Source: Lumnitzera littorea | Lineage: Eukaryota > Streptophyta > Magnoliopsida > Myrtales > Combretaceae | Direction: 5' to 3' | Assembly (NCBI GenBank): GCA_024138015.1 | Contig: JAMXBB010000003.1 | Coordinates: 79,407,644 to 79,471,643, forward strand | DNA length: 64,000 nucleotides | Shown: positions 13,200 to 23,219 of the stretch, piece by piece | Numbering within the stretch: the first letter of the stretch is position 1 | How the letters are laid out: each line of letters starts with the position of its first letter | The notes under the pieces: generated by a model | What the model saw: the letters and a program-made list of their open reading frames with translations, nothing else | Database searches by the model: none | Told to the model about the DNA's origin: nothing | Made by a program: the position numbers and the translations under genes

Positions 13200-13650
13200 G
13201 AATGAGGTTAGATTGACTAACAAACACTATGTTCATTTACTTTGGAGCTCGGTGGAGCCTCGGTTGCTTAATTTATATAACAATTTTGGTATCTCTAAAG
13301 AAGTTTGAGATTAACATAACTTTCTCTGTACCTCGAATGATGCACTTCTTTATGATGCTATAGTTAGTTTCTTTTGGCTATAGTATGAGCGTAAGGATTT
13401 TATCAAATATTATAGTGAGGTTACAAGACGTTTGGAGGAAATGAATGATATCATACCTCTCGGTATGGATATGAGAAGGATGCAAAAACAATGTGATCAA
13501 CATATAATTACAAAATTTCTTAGTATTTTTAAAGTGGAGCTAGATGAATTTGTTGATGATGATTGTCATGATAGCTTGGGTTATAACCTATGGATTAGAG
13601 GAGGGAGTGACAACATTACCTTGGATATTTTTGATTTTTAGATAGACTTT
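13200..13650 (+). pseudogene. copia-like gag fragment
   Basis: A 69-codon frame at 13432-13641, with open stretches before it. The part reading RRLEEMNDIIPL, then MQKQCDQHIITKFL, then ELDEF resembles the plant copia gag region (UBN2 type), where a YxxxLxxxWEELN block is followed by QKQRxQxxxxxFL. Upstream frames (LLWSSVEPRLL) fit the start of such a gag only loosely. Several stops occur upstream. There is no protease, integrase or RT nearby. Moderate confidence: the match is by pattern only. Confidence 0.45.
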
Positions 13651-13750
13651 GGTTAGTTTGTTATTTAGTTGTGACCCTTTGATGTTGTTTTGAAAGACAA
13701 ATTTTAGATGGACGTTAGTTAGCTTTGTCATTTAGTTGTGACTCTTCAAT
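13636..13750 (+). repeat. two-copy tandem duplication, period about 66 bp
   Basis: The block beginning ttttagatagactttggtta and ending atttagttgtgaccc is repeated 66 bp later with a few changes (ttttagatggacgttagtta to gtgactc). It overlaps the stop of the copia-like fragment. Confidence 0.75.
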
Positions 13751-13807
13751 ATACGTATAAATATGATCACCATTTTGTACTAAACGACTCCTAGTAAAAG
13801 AATAAGA

Positions 13808-15050
13808 GTATGGACAAAATAATGTTTCGACAAAATAGAGGTTAAGTGTGTGCTGCGCTTTAGGTTAGATCACTACAAGTTTAATTCTCCCTTCATAGTT
13901 GTTTCTAGTAATAATCTTCATACAGCTGTTAGATGTCAGTTTACATAGACTAAGAAACTTCTATACCGGTAACTTAACGAACTACAAGGTTTAAGAATAT
14001 TGTTGCGATACAGCCGATGTGTCTCTCTCCATAACGAACTAATTTTCAGTCAGGTTATTGAATGAATTAAATAATTAACCTAATAACTATGTTAGATATA
14101 TCAACTAGTAATTTATATGGTTCGTTATAATGAAATTCCTTAATTAAATCCTTATGCCCGATTTATATTCAAGGGTTGGACGAATACGGTATTATTCTTG
14201 TGGTGGTGATGTATGGCGATACTTTTTTATTTGATTTTCATTTTTCTGTCTTAATAAACAAAATATTGAAGGAACTGACGATGAATGATATAGACAAGAA
14301 AAAACTCATTGTTCAGTTTTCACAAATGTTTATATTTGAAAGGTTTCCTGTTGGGAATTGATTTGAGAAGGAAATTTGTGGACCGTCTATAATATCTCAT
14401 ACAATCTCTCTCTCTGTTCCATTTTTTTTTTTTTTCACTATCTTCTAACTTTTTTCCCAATACAAAGTTTCAAAAGGGGAAGAAAAAAATGCTCCAACTT
14501 CAAAAACAAATCTATCTTTATTAGGAATTTAATGTGCCTAATTTGTATTATAAGTGTTGGGTTAAAATGGTAGACACACTTAGTCATAGATAAGGTACTA
14601 TTGAGCTCTCTGAATAGTTTTATTTCAAAACGGAACCAGCTAATTTTGTTAAGGAAAATGTAAAGGGTAATTGAGGGCATTAAAAATAAGGAATTTTTTT
14701 TTTTTTTTTTATAAACTATTATGTGTTTAAACTACTATGTGCAATAGCAAAGGACCTTTTTTTTTTTTTTTCCTTTAAAAGATTTATATATGACATGCAA
14801 TTTGGGCACTTGGATTTGGGGAACCTACATAATAAAGCAGCGTACTCTATACGTCTTAAATTGAAAAAAAATAAAAAACCCTGGCTATGGAAATAAATTT
14901 AAAAAAAGAAGATATTTTCTTTTACCTTTTGATGAATTTGCATATTCATGAAATTTATAGGCGAATCTAAGCATAAAAACCTCTTTCCATGATCTCTTAG
15001 TAAGTGCTTTGAGATTCTTTTATTCATCTGCTTTTTTTTTTTTTTTTAAG
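13808..15050 (+). repeat. long direct repeat, copy 2, next to the MYB promoter
   Basis: Second copy of the repeat at 10975-12165, about 2.84 kb downstream in the same orientation. It holds extra T runs (14689-14711, 14758-14772, 15031-15049) absent from copy 1. Homology fades just after ttaagtgca at about 15050, roughly 190 bp before the candidate TATA box of the MYB gene. Nothing in it encodes a recognisable protein. Confidence 0.8.
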
Positions 15051-15239
15051 TGCATAGTATATAATATAATCAAAAAGAAATTTTGCATTATCAAGTAAGC
15101 GCGCTCTTTCGTAACAGCAATGCCATAGGGTTTCACTTCATAATCAAACAAAAACATTCTGGTATTCCGCAACATCCGAGGTGAATGAAAAGAAAAACAA
15201 AAGACAACATAACGTAGCAACCGAAGCCGACAGCAGCAA

Positions 15240-15249
15240 CTATATATTC
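15240..15249 (+). promoter_or_regulatory. candidate TATA box of the MYB gene
   Basis: ctatatattc lies about 640 bp before the first in-frame ATG and is followed by a pyrimidine-rich stretch suitable for a start site near 15270-15280. It is the best TATA-like element between the upstream repeat and the coding region. No transcript evidence; a start nearer the ATG cannot be excluded. Confidence 0.35.
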
Positions 15250-15274
15250 ATTACACTAAACCCTCTCACCTCAG

Positions 15275-15884
15275 CATACCCACACGAGCGGTCTTCATTC
15301 TCAACTTTCTCGCAGTAAAAAAGAAGAAGAAGAAGAAGAGAAACAAAAGTTATCATCATTCATTAAAGGAGAGAAATATATTGGTTATTTGCTTAATGCT
15401 TTGTTTCTTCTTTTTACCATAATCTTTCTCTCGATGCAGCACCACCCACGACAAAATTTTCAAGTTTCTTCTCTGCTTGCTTTTTAGTGCAGTCTTGAAG
15501 AGCAACGCATATCTCTCTCTGTCTCTCTTTCTCTCTCTCTTCTCGAAGTCCCAAGTCCCAAGTCCCTATTTCCAATCTTTTTTGGACAAAAAGGAGAGAG
15601 AGAGAGAGAGAAAAAAAAGGCTCTTGCATGCATTAATTTCTGAGCCTAACATTGATTTTATTTGTCTCCTTTTATAATTCAAATTATCCTTCGATGGCAT
15701 AAGGGGTTCCGAATAATTTTTTAGTGTAATATCTTTTTCTTTTCTTCTTCTTCTTCTTTTTTTTTTTTTTTTTTTTAAACTTAATATAAATCTTTTGCGG
15801 CCAGTTTATCTATAGTAAGATAGACAACGAGCCTAGAACCCCCCTTAACAGGGTGGTGTTTCATTTTAAGACGCATATAGTTCT
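15275..15884 (+). other. probable MYB 5' leader with microsatellites
   Basis: The likely leader carries (GAA)n near 15319-15340, CT-rich tracts at about 15509-15543, a GA run at 15593-15612 and a long T run near 15750-15777. CT/GA repeats are common in plant 5' UTRs. It includes several short upstream ATGs, so either translation is dampened or an intron lies within the leader; I could not identify splice sites with confidence. Confidence 0.4.
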
Positions 15885-17738
15885 ATGTTGCCTTGTCCTC
15901 GTCCTCGTCCTGCTCTTCGTCTCTCTCTCTCCACCATTTTTCCCGACATGGGTTTGAACCAAACCGAAAATCATGACGTGGGGTCACACCTCTGGAATCC
16001 CCCATTGAAGAAACAAAACAAAGCATACAGGGTCAGTTGTGACCATAATGATGTGTTTGGAAACTCTATGAAGAATAATGAGAACAAAGGTATAGATTTG
16101 AATGTAGTGAGTGAGGAAGAAGAGGTCAATGAATGTGTTATTGTTGGTAATGGGGAAGAAAATGATGGAAAAGCAGGAAAGACTAAGTCATGCGTAAGAG
16201 GACATTGGAGACCAGCTGAAGATACTAAGCTTAAGGAGCTGGTGGCACAATACGGCCCCCAAAATTGGAATTTGATTGCAGAGCACCTCCAAGGAAGATC
16301 AGGTAAAAAAAACGAAAAAGAAAAAAGAACTATTACAGTATCAGGTTGGGAAGAACAAAAGAAATGTCCATTGATATTGCAGAGATTATCTTCTACAATC
16401 ATTTTTCTTTTCCTTTTCAGAACAACCTGTTTATCGGTGAGGGAGAACATCATACCAACATCTAAAAACTTGAATTTGATACTAGAAAATTCATGTGATT
16501 TTCATCTAACGCAAATTGATTTTCATATTTGTGCTATTTCTGAGGTTCATTTAGGAAAGAATGGAATAATTTTTTTATGTCCTGTATATGGTTCTCAAAG
16601 CATTTTTATTTGACAAAACTTATGGGAAATATACAGGGAAAAGTTGCAGATTAAGATGGTTTAACCAGCTAGATCCAAGAATCAACAGGAAAGCTTTTAG
16701 TGAGGAAGAAGAAGAGAGACTCTTAGCTGCTCATAGACTCTATGGCAACAAATGGGCTTTGATTGCAAGACTATTTCCTGGCAGGACTGATAATGCAGTG
16801 AAGAATCATTGGCATGTGATCATGGCTAGAAAACAAAGAGAGCAATCCAATTTTTATAGGAAGAGAAAGATCCCTCCTTCTAATGTTCAACTTCATCTTC
16901 AGTCTAAAGGATTTGATATGACATTGCCAAGACTTGTGTCTATTGAATCAACCAACTCTAGCAATAAGGACGGTTCTGTTGTCTCAACTTCTACCGATCT
17001 CTCTCTTACCCCATCCTCAGTTAGAGCACACCCTCCTTCCTTCACCAAGTGCAAATCACTGCATCAGCTCCAATCCACTGGTGACCAATTCTGTAAGTTT
17101 ATCGATATTCATGTTAATTCAAGTCATTTAAGTCTTGTATCTTTTTTTTCCCTGATATTATGCCCCTGCGTGATCGATCAGGCTATTCATACACACTCAA
17201 AGCAAGGATATTTTGCATGTGATGCAAGAGATGGATGTAATGTCATAGAAAAGTTCTTGGTGGAAAAAGAAATGTTAGGCTGTTAGCTGATGGTTTTTGT
17301 TTGTTCTCGCTTCATAACTGCCATTCGGTTTTTTAAATGAGATGGTGATAGATTGTTCAACAGCCAACTGATCTAACAAGCCAGTTTGGTTTTATATAAA
17401 GGGAACAAAAGTATAACTATTGAGCATGAAACGATTTAGTTTTGTTTTTCACTGTATCTTTAAACTCACCATATCCGCATTTCTCTAATGCAGATTCATC
17501 TGCTAAGAATTTTAAGAGAGTGGCATCGTTTGGCAAAATCGGTGTCATTAGAGATGTCGTTAAGTGTTCTAAGCCAGCGGCAACAGTTCCTTCTTCGAAT
17601 TCTGACTCAATCTCGGACACTTCAGCTCCTGAATCCATCATTACCAGTAGGAACAGTTCCTCAGGGGACAATGAAAATGGAATTGAGATAATCAACACTG
17701 TAAACTTCATCGATTTCCTTGGAGTAGGAGCTACTTGA
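15885..17738 (+). CDS. R2R3-MYB transcription factor, MYB52/54/56/105/117 group (subgroup 21)
   Basis: Three exons, 15885-16302, 16637-17092 and 17494-17738, join with matching phases into 1119 nt (372 residues plus stop). Both introns are GT-AG; the first splits the codon for G140 in GRSGKSCR. R2 spans about residues 106-155 with W108, W128 and W147; R3 spans about 157-205 with F160 in place of the first Trp (normal in plants), W179 and W198. The third helices read GKSCRLRWFNQLD and TDNAVKNHWHVIM, the DNA-contact regions. GHWRPAED, the EEEEE after F160 and the C-terminal FIDFLGVG are hallmarks of subgroup 21, whose Arabidopsis members act in secondary wall formation, organ boundaries and root stem-cell control. 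A nuclear DNA-binding regulator is expected. An internal ATG at 15948 (MGLNQTENHD) gives 351 residues and may be the true start, because the first 21 residues are low-complexity. Which ortholog it is cannot be settled here. Confidence 0.93.
16303..16636 (+). other. MYB intron 1 (334 nt)
   Basis: Begins gtaaaa and ends atacag. It interrupts the R2 repeat after the first base of the G140 codon, a conserved intron site in plant R2R3-MYBs. The frame stays open through most of it, stopping at 16611-16613, so retention would give a protein lacking the R2 recognition helix and all of R3. Confidence 0.9.
17093..17493 (+). other. MYB intron 2 (401 nt)
   Basis: Begins gtaagttt and ends taatgcag. It lies well after R3; splicing it joins a split Tyr codon and restores the frame leading to the conserved C-terminal FIDFLGVG. 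If retained, the frame would stop at 17284-17286. Confidence 0.85.
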
Positions 17739-17953
17739 ATCAATCAAGAACATGCCATTGATTTTGTTTTTTAATTCTTATTTCTTTCTTCTTTTGAATG
17801 GTGTGGCATAGTATAGGCTGATAAAACAATGGGAGAACTCAATTAGTAGGATTTTTTTAGGTAGATCAATCCATTAATTGAGTCTCTCCTGGAATGAAAA
17901 ATGGGCAGATATCATAGGTGGCATTCTAACTTTAAACTACTTCTACCTATCAA

Positions 17954-18009
17954 TGGTCTAGGTTGGTACGAAGAATATCCTTTTAAGAGGATGGTACAGG
18001 TTTAAATCC
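17954..18009 (+). repeat. possible tRNA-derived SINE head
   Basis: tggtctaggttggta resembles a polymerase III A box, and ggtttaaatcc, 45 bp further, resembles a B box (ggttcrantcc). A short A run follows at about 18019. The spacing suits a tRNA-derived SINE, but no cloverleaf, clear 3' tail or target-site duplication could be shown. It lies about 220 bp after the MYB stop codon. Confidence 0.25.
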
Positions 18010-18587
18010 CCCTTGAACAAAAAAATTTACATGCCGTGTATTCTTGGCACATATCGTCTCAACATTGTTATGGTTCCTCCTTTGAATGGTGTGTATGTCA
18101 CTTGTTGATCAAGTGGAGGAATGGATAGAAAAACTCTGCCCTTATTACATGACTTTTCTCTTCATCTTTTGTTCCCTTTGCTTATCTTTTTGTTCAGTTT
18201 TTCTTATTCACTTTGACGGATACTGCTAAAAGTGCAGCGGAATCATTAGGATAAAGAGATAGTTAATTCATGTGATGTTGTTGCATATCCCAATTTTCAA
18301 AAAACAACTAAAAGTTGTGTAAATATGTTCATATATAATTGGCTAAAATATTAGTCTATTTCCTGATCTAATGGATTCAAAAAACATGCATCTTCACAAA
18401 TATTATTTATATAAAAAAGGAACTTTTTTTTTTCCCTCGTGAAGAAAGACATTCATTCTACGGAGCAAAAAGAACAAGGTCCATCAGAAAGAACAACACC
18501 AGCCTAAGAAACTAGTCTCCAGGTAAAACTGGCCAAGCGTAAAAATCATTTACCAACACATTAAATAGAAAACTAAGGATGTTCCCT
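18010..18587. other. MYB downstream flank, no gene seen
   Basis: AT-rich DNA between the MYB gene and a LINE remnant. No protein-like frame on either strand; the MYB poly(A) site is probably upstream of this stretch. Confidence 0.5.
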
Positions 18588-19250
18588 TTATCAAAAATAC
18601 CAATCATCATCAACTTCTAATCCCTTCTTCACAAGAACATCAGCAACCATATATACATCATGGTCGACCTTACATAAGGAGATATAATGGAGTTTAGAAT
18701 AAATCTCTTTACAAAGATCGACAACTTGCACGAAAAGATCATTATTAAAATTCTCATTTAAGATACAATCAATTGCCATTGCCAAATTTTGTTCAAGGAT
18801 CACTTTATGATCTTTTAGGGTCTCTGCCATTTTTATCCCTTCTAAAATAGCTTAGAGCTCTGCTTTTAAAGTCGAAGCCTGAGTTATTTTTCTGATAAAA
18901 ACCGGCAACCACCTCTCTCCTGCATTGTTTCTACATATTCCCCTAATACCCGTGCAACTTCCATTTTCCACAACCACTCCATCGTAGTTGATTTTGAGTG
19001 TCTGCAGGAGAGGTTTTTCCCACTTCACTCTCCATCTGTCTTTATTATTGTTATCAATTTTTTACTCCTAACCTGGTTTGCCCACCACCCGGATGCCTCC
19101 ACCCTAGACTTGCTTCTCTAATCTATAGCCTCTTCTATATTGTTAAAAGTTCTCTCACTTTGCTATTGCCAAATATTCTTTATTAAGAAAAGGAAATTCC
19201 TTGCTTTTGGTTTTCTACCTATCTAAACCACCCTTTTCAACCTTGCATGT
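18588..19250 (-). pseudogene. LINE RNase H domain remnant
   Basis: From about 19015 down the minus strand a nearly continuous frame encodes a plant LINE-type RNase H (RVT_3). Blocks in order: LKINYDGVVVENGSCTGIRG (first catalytic Asp), WLPVFIRKITQAS, LKAEL-stop-AILEGI (the Glu), ILEQNLAMAIDCI, FVQVVDLCKEIYSKL and MVADVLVKKGLE. A TAA replaces what is usually Trp after AEL, and the usual D-S of the third block is N-L, so a catalytic Asp is lost. Upstream, NKERTFNNIEEAID and ASGWWANQV (with stops) match the linker before RNase H. No zf-RVT cysteines or RT are visible. It is a fragment of an element inserted downstream of, and opposite to, the MYB gene. Confidence 0.7.
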
Positions 19251-19499
19251 CTTCCTATTCGTTCTTTTAAATTACTGTAATGGTGAAGGTACAGATGCAA
19301 GGGTCACATGCAGGCTGCGTGTGAAGTTGCACTACAAATGACTAGGGAAATGGTTTGAGTAACTCGTACGGGATGATAAGGAGAGAAGTGTAGAGAAGAG
19401 AAATAAGTAATTTTGATGAGGTTCTAACATGTATGGTGATAAGTAGAGGAGTGCGATGGTATCAAACTCCACAGCTGATGAAGAATAGGGTAAGGTTCT

Positions 19500-19740
19500 T
19501 GAGGTGTTTAAGTGTTTGATTTTTGAGACAAGATTTTGGTAGAGTAACGGCATTAATAAAGGTTTTTTTCTCCTATCTAAATGAGGATGTGGATGAGATA
19601 TTTATAAGAAATGGTAGTTAATCTCATTCATCGGATCATTATGGTGATAAATGGTTAAGATTAAAGTCTTTTATTAATGGATCTTAAGTGGGCTATTTTC
19701 ATAGGTTTGTGTCTAGATAAAAGGCTTTATTTATTATTTT
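19500..19740 (+). repeat. dispersed repeat shared with 36440-36665
   Basis: The stretch from about tttgagacaag to ggctttat matches, in reverse complement, 36440-36665. Shared blocks include gatgagatatttata, ggatcat.atggtgat and atggttaagatt.aag. The copy at 36.4 kb keeps an open frame of 72 codons on its strand; here stops break it. I do not recognise the family. Confidence 0.7.
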
Positions 19741-22700
19741 AGTATGAGCCAAATCAAGAAAGATTGGATCAGACAGATTGATCTGACAGGCCCTACTCTA
19801 AGCCCTTCATACTAAATTTTCCTTGATTATCTTGAATATTTGGACTCAACTCTTTAAACCTCGTTACCTTAGCTCAAAGAGTTAAGCCTAATTAATTAAT
19901 GGGCTTAAAGCCTAAACTTGAATTTAACTCTCTATATTTTGTCTCTTGACTAAAGTCCTTTAGATGAAGTTGAAGGTGTTTGGGTATCGAATGAGTTTTT
20001 TAGAGGCATGTGCATGTTATTAAGTAGTTGCATCGTAGCCAAATTCATTTAAGAGTTGTTTACGTATGCGAGGTCGTAGCACTTCTTAATTGTATGTCAT
20101 GCTTTAGCTAGATTGAGTTACAAATTGCCCTTAAGACAACTTTGAAATAAATCTTCTCTTAGCTGTCTTTTCTCAAGCTAATTCGTCTTTGTGATTCAGT
20201 CTATATGAGTCATTGACATCATTGAGTTGCATTTGTATTCTAAATTCGCATTAGCGATTTCATTAGGCTGACCCCGTATATCAATATTGCCTTGATTTTC
20301 TTCTCATTTAGGAGCACTATTCTTGTAAGGTCTTTGCTTATAATATAAATACTTTGTGTTAACTAAGTTTTATTTGTTGTGTAACGCATACGGTGGTCTT
20401 ACTAGCCAGTTAGTAGGCAAGGGTCAAGGGACAATGTCCCCTATGGGGTTCTTGGGGCAACGCTTTAGAAGCTAAACAAAATTTCAAATCTCTATTTAGA
20501 GATGTGCCTATTTTTTCTTTAATAGCACAAATAACGTATAGGTCTCCATCTATGTAGACATAACTAGGTAAGTAGTGTGTTGTGACTGATTTACTCATAC
20601 ATCTTAAAGAAAAATCCATAAGGTCGAGGCCCATTGACAATGCTTTTTAAAAGTGCCCTCCATAGCTCCTTAGAATAATAAAAGACATAGGCCTAAAATG
20701 CTAGAGTAAGGTTTAGTGCATGTGCTAGCCATTGAAAAATGACAGGTGTCTATTTAACCTTTTACGACCTTTTTCCTTCAATAAGTAGCAACGTCTTCCC
20801 ATTTCATTTAGTATAGGTCAACAAAGAAGCAAAAGTAGCCACATTAGTTGAAACCTAATAGAGCCATTAAAGGGGATAATGGAGCTTTGAAGATTAAAGC
20901 TATAGCGAGGAAGACTAAAGTGTTTGAGCATTAGTAGAGTATAATCTAATAACTACCAGAATAGTAGCCCCATGGACAACTGTAATAGATAGGATAGTGC
21001 CCCGTTGTTGCATCTTCCCATGTGCAATAGCATTGACTAAATTTTGTGTTTGAAAACAAGGGCCTTGTTGTCAAGCAAAGAACAACTTGGTTTAGCTATT
21101 GTTGTGCCAATTTTCTACCTCAAACTTCCTTGCTATATGCGCAATTGTTGATATGGATTTGATTTGGTGATGTAATGCATTGCTCAGTTTTAGTTTAGTT
21201 GCATGGACTACTGCCTGTATAGGCTATAGAGTGTTTGAACATTGCTACTCATGATTCCATTGCTTAGTTATAGTTTGGAGAAGGGTGTTTTAGTTGCTTG
21301 GTTCACCATTGTTTGAGTTTACTTGGTTCTCGTTCCAAGAAGGAAGTTGTATTTCCTTGAGGGAGAAAATAAGGAGAAGAGAAAGGTAAAGTAAGGGCGT
21401 GACCATCAAAGATGAAGGTCAGTTAGAGCTAACAAAAGGAGAAAATTGAATTGCTATTAGGGTCTTAGATGATCAAACTCATCTAATTAGAGACCAAAGC
21501 TTACATTAGTTAATTCCCCTTTTCTCTCCCTTTTTCTTCCTTTCTTGAACTTATTCTTCAATTGTGATCTTTATTGGCTATTTTACAGGTTCAGCTAAGC
21601 CCCTTTGCTACTTGGTCCAGAAGATACTATCATATGCTGCACTATTAAGGTTGCAAGTAACTTGGCGCTTGGAGCCAAATTGCTTGGGCTTATATGTTGA
21701 ACGATATATGCCGACTCTTTGCTTCATTGATTTTGAAGTACATTGACAAACTACTATTTGGATGAAATTTCATTATTTGTCTTCTAAACCCAGCTTTGTT
21801 GTTTGTAGCCTTTGTATACAAATGAATGGACTATGTTATTTGTTTAGCTTAATAGGAAATGCTCTTTACATTTTTCTTGCTCTTCATCATGGCTTCTATC
21901 TCAATTAACATACTAAAGCTAATGCACTTTAGTTTTCCCAGTAAGACCTTATCCTCTTATACCCATAGCATAGCATTAGGACTCTTCATATGTCATCATT
22001 AATGCAATCCGGTGTAAACACTAAGGGATTAAAGGAAACTTGTGTTGTGCTAGTTGAGCAAAAGGCTAAGCTCAAATGTTTGAGTACTATGACTAAACGA
22101 GAGACATGGACATTTGTACATATGGTGAAGAGGGAGAAGGAATATGAGAATCACCTACAATCTTGGCATAACATCTACATGCATAGTATATATTAAATTG
22201 TCTTTGTATGCATTGTAAGGTGAACACCTAATAAATTCTATTCACCTATCTTAGTAGGTAACCTTTTTGGAGTTGTATTATTAACCTCAATACTTTTCCA
22301 TCTTGATTGTAGGATTAACCTTTTTTCATTTTTCACCATGGAATCATAGGCGATGGACCTTGACTCTTATACCATAAAATACAATATAAGCCAAAATTCT
22401 AACTTATTGTGATTCCTTCTTGGCACTTTATTGATCTTGGTCATTTCATTGATGGCACTTGTTTCATGAAAATGGATGTATCATGAAGTATGAAAATTGG
22501 ATATAAAGTACTAATAACTTGAGCATGTACTTTTGGACTCCTTGGTATGATATTACTTATTTTTCTTTTCCTTCTCATGTAATGAATAATGAGATAATTT
22601 GCATTCCTCATTACCTTATCCTTGTAGCTTTATACTCATACTGGCCTTCATGCATGCTTCTATACTATTGATTCCTGCATCCTTAGCTTTCATGCATGTT

Positions 22701-22799
22701 TCTATACTATTGATTCTTGCATCCTTCTCTCTTCCTTTTTTTTTTTTTAAATTTGTGAAATTGACATCTCCTTATTGTTTATCTTTCATAGGTAGCACA
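19741..22799. other. about 3 kb without a recognisable gene
   Basis: Short open frames occur (for example 21564-21746 and 21990-22196 on the plus strand) but none resembles a known domain, and none shows start context, intron borders or homology I can name. Composition is typical AT-rich intergenic or very old repeat DNA. Confidence 0.4.
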
Positions 22800-23180
22800 A
22801 TCAATATTTCAAAGTCTATAATCATATTTTGAGTGGCCAATATTTCAAACTTGCTACAGTCAACAAATCGGCTCGGTTTAAATAGGATCTCCTTACCGTC
22901 TAAACTGCAGTTTCATGCAATCGAGGGTCAACAGTCTACAATCATAACTTAAGGACTAGATCTCGAATTAGCAACAGTCAGCAAATCGACATTGTTTAAA
23001 GAGAGTAGACTCTTTACTGCTCAGATTGTGACTATTTGCCTACTGAGGGTCAAAAGCCTGTGGTCGTAACTTGAAGATCGGATCTTGTCCTTATGCCACT
23101 TAGCAAACTAGTACGGTTTAAAGAAAGTAGACATTTTACTACCTAGATCATAATTATTTGCAAATTGAGGGCCAACAAGG
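22800..23180 (+). repeat. tandem repeat of about 120 bp, roughly three copies
   Basis: The block caacagtcaacaaatcg, then ggttta, a stretch ending taaactg or cagattg, then gagggtcaa and cataactt is repeated. The gttta landmarks lie near 22875, 22994 and 23115, a spacing of about 120 bp. A partial copy precedes the first (caaagtctataatcatattt near 22809). Copies are diverged. It leads straight into the 18-bp minisatellite region. Confidence 0.75.
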
Positions 23181-23219
23181 ATCGATCTTCATCAGCTGGT
23201 GATAGTGAAGAGGTATAAT

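Noticed and set aside
15971..16453. 160-codon minus-strand frame over MYB exon 1
   Set aside because: It is the antisense shadow of the MYB coding exon and has no recognisable domain.
20410..20640. 76-codon minus-strand frame
   Set aside because: No domain pattern recognised; chance open frames of this length are expected in 64 kb.
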